Shown here piece by piece: positions 1-5,556 of a stretch of DNA of 12,321 nt. A program made the translations under genes and the position numbers. The stretch covers positions 1 to 12,321 of the forward strand of contig DATAFF010000071.1 in NCBI GenBank assembly GCA_036257595.1, in the 5' to 3' direction. Positions within the stretch are counted from its first letter, which is position 1. Each line of letters opens with the position of its first letter. The DNA is from DATAFF01 sp036257595 (GTDB taxonomy: Bacteria; Pseudomonadota; Alphaproteobacteria; Rhizobiales; Aestuariivirgaceae). The notes below the pieces were generated by a model. It saw only the letters and a list, made by a program, of their open reading frames with translations. It made no database searches and had not been told where the DNA came from.

Positions 1-1531
1 CGAGCGGCACCTCGCGCAGCCGCAGGATGATGAGTCGGGGCAGGGGAAAGGCGGTGTCGAGAACGTCGTTGAGCCGGCTCGCCGCACCGAAGAACAGCGG
101 CCCGCGCAATTCGAATAGCTCGGTATTCTCCGGCAGATCGACGCGCGCGTCATAGCTGTCGCGCTTGCGCGTGAAGTCGTCCTGGTCGCGGTCGAGCAGA
201 TGGACACCCCTCTCGATTGCCGTCGCCTCGGCCATTCCGTGCATGAAAAAGATCGCCGCGAGAACAATTCCGACCTCGATCGCGACGGTGAGGTCGACAA
301 GGATCGTCAGGGCGAAGGTGGTCACCAAGACGATACGATCGCCGACCGGTCCGGTCAGCAGATGGCGGAACCGGTCGAACTCGCTCATGTTCCAGGCAAC
401 GATCACCAGCACGGCGGCGAGGCTTGCCAGCGGCACATAGGAGAGCAGCGGCCCAAGGACGAGCATGAAGGCAAGAACGAACAGCGCGTGCAGCATGCCG
501 GCCACCGGGCTGCGTGCGCCGGCGCGGATGTTGGTGGCGGTCCGCGCGATCGCTCCGGTCGCCGACAGCCCGCCGAATAGCGACGAAGCGATATTGGCGA
601 TGCCCTGGGCCACGAGCTCGCAGTTGGAGCGATGGCGCCGACCCGTCATGCCGTCGGCCACCATCGCGGATAGCAGGCTTTCCAGTCCCGCGAGGAAGGC
701 GATGGTCAGGGCCGAGGGAACGAGCTCGCGCATCTCATGCAGCGAGAATTGCGGCAGCCGTGGCGGCGGGAATGACGAGGGAATGCCGCCGAAGCGCGTG
801 CCGAGCGTCTCGACATCAAGACCGAAAAATCCAACGGCAGCGGCGGCAACGCCGATCACGATGATGAAGCCGGGTGCCTTCGGCGCGGTGCGGCGCAGCA
901 CCACGATCGCCGCAACGGCGCTGAGCGACAGGACGAGTGCGCCCACGGACAGGCTGCTGCGCGCGTTCCAGAAGACGGCGATCTTCTCCAGGAAGTCGGC
1001 CGGCACATCGGTCAGACGAAGCCCGAAAAGGTCGCGGATCTGGCTGGTGAAGATGATGACGGCGATCCCCGCCGTGAAGCCCGTCACGACCGGTTCGGGA
1101 ATATATTTGATCCAGGTTCCGAAGCGCAGCAGCCCGGCGATGATCAGGATTGCTCCGGCCATTGCGGTCGCGAGCAGCAGCCCGTCATAGCCGTGGTCGT
1201 GGATCACGCCATAGACGACGACGATGAAGGCGCCGGTCGGGCCGCCGATCTGAAAGCGCGACCCGCCCAAGGCGGAGATCAGGAATCCGGCAATGACGGC
1301 AGTGATCAGTCCGGCCTGCGGCGTGGCGCCCGATGCAATCGCGATGGCCATCGCCAGCGGCAGCGCCACCACGGCGACGGTGAACCCGGCAATCGCATCG
1401 TCGCGGAAGAACGCCCAGCTATAGCCCTCCTGCCGCAATACCGTCACGGATTTCGGGACGAACAGCCGCCAGCCGCCGGGCGTGACCGATGGCACGCGTC
1501 CGTTTTGTTCAGCGATGTGAGAGCTCGACAC
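1..1531 (-). CDS. SulP-family inorganic anion transporter (C-terminus beyond window)
   Basis: About 510 codons are visible, and the gene leaves the window at position 1 inside its cytoplasmic STAS domain. Read leftward from GTG 1531-1529, it shows a short polar N-terminus, then a long run of hydrophobic helices. Family hallmarks are GGSRFQIGGPTGAF (the substrate-binding GPT region) in the first third and SATGAIARTATNIRAGARSP about two thirds along. The STAS start ELFELRGPLFFGAASRL lies near the edge. SulP proteins carry sulfate, bicarbonate or other anions by proton or sodium coupling or exchange across the inner membrane; the substrate cannot be told from this sequence. The GTG start is chosen because GGAAGGAG (1537-1544) sits 5 nt upstream. 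The gene begins 20 bp after the stop of the zinc-ribbon-like protein on the same strand, so the two are probably co-transcribed. No carbonic anhydrase or sulfur-assimilation gene is visible. Confidence 0.93.
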   Translation of the reverse strand, partial: MSSSHIAEQNGRVPSVTPGGWRLFVPKSVTVLRQEGYSWAFFRDDAIAGFTVAVVALPLAMAIAIASGATPQAGLITAVIAGFLISALGGSRFQIGGPTGAFIVVVYGVIHDHGYDGLLLATAMAGAILIIAGLLRFGTWIKYIPEPVVTGFTAGIAVIIFTSQIRDLFGLRLTDVPADFLEKIAVFWNARSSLSVGALVLSLSAVAAIVVLRRTAPKAPGFIIVIGVAAAAVGFFGLDVETLGTRFGGIPSSFPPPRLPQFSLHEMRELVPSALTIAFLAGLESLLSAMVADGMTGRRHRSNCELVAQGIANIASSLFGGLSATGAIARTATNIRAGARSPVAGMLHALFVLAFMLVLGPLLSYVPLASLAAVLVIVAWNMSEFDRFRHLLTGPVGDRIVLVTTFALTILVDLTVAIEVGIVLAAIFFMHGMAEATAIERGVHLLDRDQDDFTRKRDSYDARVDLPENTELFELRGPLFFGAASRLNDVLDTAFPLPRLIILRLREVPL

Positions 1532-1551
1532 TCTGGCTCCTTCCGACCTGA

Positions 1552-2073
1552 CTATCGCGACTTGCCAAGGCGATCCGGATGCCCTGCGCCGGTTCGCGCA
1601 TCGGGCCTCGCCCAGATGGGATGGCGAGCCTCGCTGTTCCTGGCGCCACATTGCGAGCAGACGAGATGGTTCGCCACGTCCGGTACCGGCATGCGCCTGG
1701 GCAAGCCGAGGCACCCGGCATCGATGTAGAGATGGCGCGCCGGCCGGCAGGCGCTGCAATGGACCTCTAGGAGCTTGTTCTCGCGGATCAAATCGCCGAT
1801 GGTGACCGGCTTGAACCGCAGCGGCTGCGGCTTGCGCCGGCTGCGGTTTCGGTTTCTGTCCTTCTCCAGCTCGACGAGCTCGGGGAGGCGGGCAATCAGC
1901 CTGGAGATGCGCCGTGCCTCATCGGCGGTCAGCCTCTGCTCCGACACGCTGATCCGATCGGCATCGCGGCCATAGACATAGGCGAGCGGCATGCCGTTGC
2001 CGTCCCTGACGAGATAGCCGCCGGGAATGCGCTCGGCGGTCCAGGGCTTGGGGAAACGGCGGGATTCGGGCAT
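1552..2073 (-). CDS. Conserved small protein with C-terminal CxxC...CxxC domain (full-length family copy)
   Basis: The protein has 173 residues and two parts. Residues 1-70 match a rhizobial hypothetical-protein pattern I recognise only by sequence: RRFPKPW, PGGYLVRDGNG, LAYVYGRD, then a helix with LTADEARRISRLIARLPEL. A basic linker (KDRNRNRSRRKPQPL) leads to KPVTIGDLIRENKLLEVHC and a probable zinc ribbon with C106-x2-C109 and C139-x2-C142. No function is known to me; nucleic-acid or protein binding is a guess from the metal-binding cysteines and the basic linker. Two related but shortened copies lie in this window at 10431-10550 and 11787-12143. The ATG at 2073 is chosen because the paralogue starts at the same point (MPQRRFPRPW); no good Shine-Dalgarno precedes it. 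It lies just upstream of the SulP gene and is probably in one transcript with it. Confidence 0.8.
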   Translation of the reverse strand: MPESRRFPKPWTAERIPGGYLVRDGNGMPLAYVYGRDADRISVSEQRLTADEARRISRLIARLPELVELEKDRNRNRSRRKPQPLRFKPVTIGDLIRENKLLEVHCSACRPARHLYIDAGCLGLPRRMPVPDVANHLVCSQCGARNSEARHPIWARPDARTGAGHPDRLGKSR

Positions 2074-2314
2074 GCGAGGAAGCTAGCGGAGTTGACGGCC
2101 TGCGGGAACGGCCGATTCCGTCACGCCGACAAGCCCATTGCCAGATCACAACCTGCGGCCGCACATCCCGCGCGCTACGACCCTCACACGACCGCGATCG
2201 CCGTGCTGGTGCTTGAGTAGCCGTGAGAAATGGGCAAAAGGGGTTCTCTTGGGGGGAGCTTGGTGCAAAAATCCCAAACAGAAAATTGCAATCGGTTGTG
2301 CGAGGAGGCCCTGT

Positions 2315-3322
2315 TTGGCAACGACCCCTCGTCCGCGCGTCTGGCGGAGCAGCGCCAAACCACCGCGCCACCTGCATTATTATGAATCGAGCGATTTGGA
2401 GCTTACCGCCGCGCGCTACGGCCAAATCTTGGGATTTACGGAGAGCAGCTTCGTTGCGCCAAGCCCTTTCTGGGTGAGCTTTGCCAGCGTCGCGCTGGGC
2501 GCCGTGCAGCTGTCTCGGACCGTCGCAACGGCCGCCCAGATCAGGCAGGTCCCCTCCGACAATGTCATGATGATTATTTCCCAGAGGGGAAGCACCTCGG
2601 TCGAGTCTCGGAACAACGAGATTGTCAGCCGCAGAGGCGATGTTGCCATCGTCCCGCCCTTCGATGTCAATCTCTACCAATCCATGGATCTCGCCGAGGA
2701 CTTTGTTATCAGCACCGATCTCGGCTCGATTGCCCGCCATGTCGTGATGCAAGGCAATGATCGGCAGGTCCGCTCAGCATTGTCTAAGCCGCTCGGGTTC
2801 GATCTCAGCTCGGCGGTCGGCGCGCAATGCTATCGAGCCATCCAGTTCGCGTGGAGCCAGCTGACAGATCCGGCGATGCCGGAGCCCACGCCCGTGCTCG
2901 AGGCCGCGTATGAGGAGCTGTTGCTCAGTGCGCTGAGCACGCTGCTGTTGCCGGCACTCAGGGAGGATGTTCAGGCCGATCGTCAGGATCTTGGCTCGGA
3001 TCTGGTACGGCGCGCCTGCGAGCTGATCCGCGCCCGCGCCGGCGATCCGATCAGGATCGCCGACATTGCTGCAGCGCTCGGGGTGAGCATCCGCCATCTC
3101 CAGGCTGGCTTTCGTCGCCATCTTGGGACAACCCCGCAGCGGTTTTTGAGCGACTGCCGATTGGAGCGCGCTCACAGCATGTTGCAAGCCGCGCTCCCCG
3201 GGGAAACAGTGACTGCGATCGCTCTCGAATGCGGATTCGGCAATCTCGGAGAATTTGCCAGCCGATATCGCCGACGTTTCGGCGAGAAGCCCTCCGAGAC
3301 GTTCCGCAGGGCGGCGGAGTAG
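2315..3322 (+). CDS. AraC-family transcriptional regulator
   Basis: The protein has 335 residues. Residues from about 25 to 210 resemble the AraC_binding_2 type of effector or dimerisation domain (SSDLELTAARYGQIL near its start, RRGDVAIVPPFDV in the middle). Residues from about 228 to 330 form the two-helix-turn-helix DNA-binding domain. The first HTH is IADIAAALGVSIRHLQAGF (249-266) and the second is VTAIALECGFGNLGEFASRY (299-318), ending in RRRFGEKPSETFRR, as usual for AraC/XylS proteins. The reading frame stays open further upstream, but I place the start at TTG 2315 because AGGAGG (2303-2308) lies 6 nt before it and the resulting length is normal for the family. The gene stands alone; its target and inducer are unknown. 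Its stop codon TAG is also the first base triplet of a palindromic repeat. Confidence 0.88.
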   Translation: MATTPRPRVWRSSAKPPRHLHYYESSDLELTAARYGQILGFTESSFVAPSPFWVSFASVALGAVQLSRTVATAAQIRQVPSDNVMMIISQRGSTSVESRNNEIVSRRGDVAIVPPFDVNLYQSMDLAEDFVISTDLGSIARHVVMQGNDRQVRSALSKPLGFDLSSAVGAQCYRAIQFAWSQLTDPAMPEPTPVLEAAYEELLLSALSTLLLPALREDVQADRQDLGSDLVRRACELIRARAGDPIRIADIAAALGVSIRHLQAGFRRHLGTTPQRFLSDCRLERAHSMLQAALPGETVTAIALECGFGNLGEFASRYRRRFGEKPSETFRRAAE

Positions 3323-3380
3323 GCAACAGGCAGCAGAGAGTAGGTCTTAGCGAAGAGCACGGCTCACCGCCGACTGCCTA
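3320..3380. repeat. Left part of dispersed palindromic TAGGCAG/CTGCCTA repeat (locus A)
   Basis: This segment starts on the AraC stop codon and reads TAGGCAACAGGCAGCAG, then an inner segment GAAGAGCACGGCTCAC (3352-3367), then GCCGACTGCCTA up to the insertion. The inner segment is the reverse complement, at 12 of 16 positions, of GTGAACCGTGCCCTAT at 10141-10156. Locus A and locus B are therefore two copies of one repeat in opposite orientation. The repeat is cut at 3380 by the insertion and continues at 4142. Each copy sits just after a regulator gene, so a transcript-end role is possible but not shown. Confidence 0.7.
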
Positions 3381-3390
3381 GGGTCAGGAC

Positions 3391-3501
3391 TCATTGATTA
3401 ATCCAGAAAATTACGGATGCGGCGATGCAGATTGCTGACATGTCGGTGTGGGCGCAGTGGTCATATCTGGTTGCGATACGTCGCCAGTCTTTCAACTTCA
3501 T
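3391..3501 (-). pseudogene. IS5-family transposase C-terminal remnant
   Basis: Thirty-six codons read LKDWRRIATRYDHCAHTDMS and then AICIAASVIFWINQ, closely resembling the usual C-terminal end of IS5-family DDE transposases of the IS427/IS1031 kind (LKDWRRIATRYD followed by SAICIAA). The stop codon TGA (3391-3393) lies inside the left terminal inverted repeat, which is normal for such elements. The upstream catalytic domain is absent; the open frame continues to 3624, but that part is not recognisable transposase. It is a broken gene without function, useful as a marker of the element's origin. Confidence 0.8.
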
Positions 3502-3616
3502 CAACGATCCAATGCCCGCAATCGGTATCTTAGGAGCGCCGAGACACACAGCGGCATCAAGAGCTTTTAGCGCCCATTCCTTGCCTTTGGACATGCTAAA
3601 AGACATAACTGTCAGC

Positions 3617-3973
3617 ATGACCAAGAAGGATAGCCATGACGCCTATATAGCCGCCGCACCGGAGCAGTTTCGCGCCATGTTGGGCCAACTGCGTGCACAG
3701 CTATCGCGGGCACTGCCAGACGCCGAAGAAGTCATTAAGTACGATATGCCCGGATTTCAGATCGAAGAAACGATCATCGCGGGCTATGCTGCCTTTAGTA
3801 AGCAATGTGGTCTATATGTCGACCCGGGTGCAATTGCTGCCCATGCTGACGAGATCGCTTCTTTGAAACTCAAGACAACCAAGACCGGAGTTACGTTCTC
3901 GGTGAGTAAGCCTATCACTGATGAACTAGTTGAGAAATTGGCAGTTAGTTCGCGCAGAGAAAAGGGGTTTTAG
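3617..3973 (+). CDS. DUF1801 (YdhG-like) protein, cassette passenger
   Basis: The protein has 118 residues, a normal length for DUF1801. Motifs seen are YIAAAPEQFRAMLGQLRAQL, LPDAEEVIKYDMPGFQ, IAGYAAFSKQCGLYV and KTGVTFSVSKPITDELVEKL. Some relatives, such as Bacillus YdhG, have been proposed as intracellular iron chaperones; most have no known role, and I assign none here. The frame is open from 3425, but the ATG at 3617 is chosen because the domain begins directly after it and the upstream codons resemble nothing. The ribosome-binding site is weak. An 8-bp inverted repeat (CTTTTAGC 3564-3571, GCTAAAAG 3595-3602) lies just upstream and could be an operator. The gene lies wholly inside IS5-type inverted repeats, and its codon use is less GC-rich than its neighbours, both pointing to transfer. 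Confidence 0.8.
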   Translation: MTKKDSHDAYIAAAPEQFRAMLGQLRAQLSRALPDAEEVIKYDMPGFQIEETIIAGYAAFSKQCGLYVDPGAIAAHADEIASLKLKTTKTGVTFSVSKPITDELVEKLAVSSRREKGF

Positions 3974-4141
3974 CGACTGTCTTCGGCAACCAAAGTTCGA
4001 TTTACAAACCGGTGCGAACTCGGAGCGGGATCATTTGGATTTGAAGCGTTCGGCCAAAGCAGACATTAGCTAATCACATTTCGGATGCAGTTTGGGCTCA
4101 TGCCGTCATTCGATGCTATCGGAATTAATGGGTCCTGACCC

Positions 4142-4177
4142 TAATGCCTACTGCCTAATGCCTACTGCCCTTTACTG
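4142..4177. repeat. Right part of palindromic repeat locus A, with a 14-bp tandem duplication
   Basis: TAATGCCTACTGCC occurs twice back to back (4142-4155 and 4156-4169), followed by CTTTACTG. Joined to GACTGCC at the left side of the insertion (keeping one TA), it gives a continuous GACTGCCTAATGCCTACTGCC-like array. This matches locus B, which has GCTAATGCCGACTGCC at 10169-10184. The match supports the view that the cassette inserted at a TA inside this repeat. Confidence 0.7.
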
Positions 4178-4201
4178 CCTGATGCTCGCCAGCCGCGAGA
4201 T

Positions 4202-4242
4202 TTGTCCTTGCCCGAGCCGGCGAGCGGTGATAAATCGCCGGC
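4202..4242 (+). promoter_or_regulatory. Possible promoter with an 8-bp inverted repeat before the riboswitch
   Basis: GCCGGCGA (4216-4223) and TCGCCGGC (4235-4242) form a perfect 8-bp inverted repeat with an 11-nt spacer that contains GATAAA (4229-4234). TTGCCC (4208-4213) or TTGTCC (4202-4207) could be a -35 box and ATAAAT (4230-4235) a -10 box; the first pair has 16-bp spacing. Transcription would then start at about 4241, directly before the aptamer. The palindrome could instead be an RNA hairpin if transcription starts further upstream. This is inference from position only. Confidence 0.35.
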
Positions 4243-4244
4243 AT

Positions 4245-4337
4245 TCGACAGGGGTGCTCCGTATTGCCGGGGCTGAGATGCGAGGCGGCATGCCTCCGGA
4301 CCCTCGAGCTGATCTGGATAATGCCAGCGAAGCGAGG
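4245..4337 (+). promoter_or_regulatory. TPP riboswitch (THI element) controlling ykoFEDC
   Basis: The conserved blocks of the thiamine-pyrophosphate aptamer appear in order: AGGGGTGC (4250-4257), GGCTGAGA (4271-4278), ACCCT (4300-4304) and TGATCTGGATAATGCCAGCG (4310-4329). AGGGG and ACCCT form stem P2. CTCC pairs with GGGG in the P3 region, GAGGC with GCCTC in the variable P3 extension, and CTGG with CCAG in the second arm; TTCG (4244-4247) and CGAA (4328-4331) may close P1. The ykoF start codon follows 5 nt after the end of the aptamer. The only plausible ribosome-binding site, GCGAGG (4332-4337), touches the P1 strand. Control is therefore probably at translation initiation: TPP binding would hide the site. 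I see no terminator hairpin with a T-run between aptamer and gene. Confidence 0.95.
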
Positions 4338-4342
4338 CAGCG

Positions 4343-4945
4343 ATGTATTCCGGCGCACAACTATCCCTCTATCCGATGTCCGACGACTATGTCGGCATCA
4401 TCCTCAGGGCGCTCCGCGCTCTCGATCCCTATCGGCCGCAGTGCCGTATCGAGACCGATGATCTCTCGACCTTGATCGTGGGGCGGCCCGACCGGCTGTT
4501 CCCCGCCATGCGCGATCTGTTCCTCAGTGCCGCGGCAACGGAGCGGCATTGCGTCCTTTCCGCCACCGTCTCCCGCGGTTGCCCCGGCGAGCCCGACGAC
4601 CCCATCTGCACGCCGCTCGCCGGCAACCGCTCTGAGGCGCTGGAAACCAGGATCGCGGCGGCGCTCCGGGCTGTCGCGAAGGCAGAGCGAACCGGCCGGG
4701 CGGTTGCGGCGCAGTTCTCCCTCTATCCGCTCGGTCCCGACGATTACATGGCCGAGATCTATGGCTGCATCGACTTCCTGAAGGACTCGGGCGTCTTCGG
4801 CATTGCCAAGAACTTCTGCACGAAGCTCAGAGGCGACGCCGGCCCGGTCTTTGCTGCCCTGAGCGAGGCGTTTCTGAGCTTCGGTCCGCCCGATGGCCAT
4901 GTCGCGCTCGACCTGACCGTCTCGGCCAACAGCCCCACCGGCTGA
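4343..4945 (+). CDS. ykoF: YkoF-type thiamine/HMP-binding protein
   Basis: The protein has 200 residues made of two similar halves. AQLSLYPMSDDYVGIILRAL (5-24) is echoed by AQFSLYPLGPDDYMAEIYGC later, and each half ends in a short beta strand (HCVLSATVS and HVALDLTVS). This tandem fold, with the repeated SLYP-x-DDY motif, is typical of the YkoF family. Bacillus subtilis YkoF binds thiamine and its pyrimidine moiety in the cytoplasm and is encoded with a thiamine/HMP transporter. No signal peptide is visible. The gene is first in the operon, directly behind the TPP riboswitch; ATG 4343 has GAGG 5 nt upstream, inside the riboswitch. It may receive or store the imported ligand, or report it to the transporter; its exact role is unsettled even in Bacillus. 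Confidence 0.92.
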   Translation: MYSGAQLSLYPMSDDYVGIILRALRALDPYRPQCRIETDDLSTLIVGRPDRLFPAMRDLFLSAAATERHCVLSATVSRGCPGEPDDPICTPLAGNRSEALETRIAAALRAVAKAERTGRAVAAQFSLYPLGPDDYMAEIYGCIDFLKDSGVFGIAKNFCTKLRGDAGPVFAALSEAFLSFGPPDGHVALDLTVSANSPTG

Positions 4946-4970
4946 GCGTCCTGAACAATTGAGGTTTCTC

Positions 4971-5555
4971 ATGTCCGCGCAGAACAACTGGACGCTCCGC
5001 GAGATTCTCATCGTCGCCGCCCTCGGCGCCGCCTTCGGTATGCTCTATCTCGCCTGGGTGCAGGTCTGGCTGATCGCCCAGGCCATCTTCGGCCCCGTCA
5101 CGATGGATGTCGTGATGGGCTTCTGGTTCATCGTCTCGATCATCGCGGCCGCCATCATCCGCAAGCCGGGTGCTGCCCTGCTGTCGGAGGTCCTCGCCGC
5201 CATGGTCGAGGTGCTTCTCGGAAGCCCGGCGGGACTGATGCTGATCGTTGCCGGGACCGTTCAGGGAGCTGGCGCGGAGCTGGTCTTCGCCGCCACGCGG
5301 TGGAAGGATTACCGTCTCCCCGTGCTTATGGCGGCCGGTGTCGGTTCGGCGGTGTTCTCCTTCGCCTACACCTGGATTCTTTTCGACTATGGAGCGCTGG
5401 CGCCGGGCCTGCTCATTGTCATGTTCATCCTGCGGTGCCTGAGCGGCGCTTTGCTCGGCGGCTGGGCCGGCAGTCTGGTGACCCGCGCGCTCTATCGCAC
5501 CGGAGTTCTGTCGGGCCTTCGCATCGACCGGGATCAACGCGAAGCGAGAGCGTGA
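4971..5555 (+). CDS. ykoE: YkoE-type substrate-specific (S) component of ECF thiamine/HMP transporter
   Basis: The 194-residue protein is almost entirely membrane helices, about five or six. The N-terminus WTLREILIVAALGAAFGMLY is followed by QVWLIAQAIFGPV, then FWFIVSIIAAAIIRKPGA, and the conserved GAGAELVFAATRWKDYR segment near residues 100-116 that marks YkoE proteins. S components bind the vitamin with high affinity and are driven by a shared ATPase/T module. The substrate (hydroxymethylpyrimidine, thiamine or both) is inferred from the family and the TPP riboswitch, not from identifiable binding residues. Start ATG 4971 has GAGG at 4961-4964 with 6 nt spacing; an in-frame TTG at 4959 is less likely. 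It starts 25 bp after ykoF and stops 1 bp before ykoD. Confidence 0.9.
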   Translation: MSAQNNWTLREILIVAALGAAFGMLYLAWVQVWLIAQAIFGPVTMDVVMGFWFIVSIIAAAIIRKPGAALLSEVLAAMVEVLLGSPAGLMLIVAGTVQGAGAELVFAATRWKDYRLPVLMAAGVGSAVFSFAYTWILFDYGALAPGLLIVMFILRCLSGALLGGWAGSLVTRALYRTGVLSGLRIDRDQREARA

Positions 5556-5556
5556 T

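Larger units (their letters stand above)
3381..4141. mobile_element. IS5-type terminal-repeat cassette carrying a DUF1801 gene
   Basis: The 761-bp segment begins with GGGTCAGGACTCATTGATT (3381-3399) and ends with the inverted form AATTAATGGGTCCTGACCC (4123-4141); the arms match at 17 of 19 positions. The dinucleotide TA lies directly outside both ends (3379-3380 and 4142-4143), as expected for a 2-bp target duplication. The left end holds the last codons of an IS5-type transposase; the right end keeps only the terminal repeat. The middle carries a DUF1801 gene (3617-3973) and about 150 bp of noncoding DNA. There is no intact transposase, so it could move only if one were supplied in trans, like the mobile insertion cassettes described in Bacillus cereus. 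The alternative is an IS degraded by internal replacement. Base composition is clearly lower in GC than the flanks. Confidence 0.7.

Noticed and set aside
165..1729. Several plus-strand frames of 91 to 241 codons at the left end
   Set aside because: The minus strand carries an uninterrupted SulP transporter with a good ribosome-binding site up to 1531; the plus-strand frames are its shadows.
2138..2314. An upstream TTG start for the AraC regulator (59 extra residues)
   Set aside because: The extra residues are Arg/Pro-rich and unlike the family, and TTG 2315 has a near-ideal AGGAGG 6 nt upstream.
3425..3616. A longer 182-residue form of the DUF1801 protein
   Set aside because: The extra 64 residues are translated from DNA that on the other strand encodes the IS5 transposase tail, and they are not part of DUF1801.
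4142..4177. CRISPR-like array in the TAATGCCTACTGCC repeats
   Set aside because: The units are 14 bp, contiguous, and have no spacers; they are slippage-type repeats within a palindrome.
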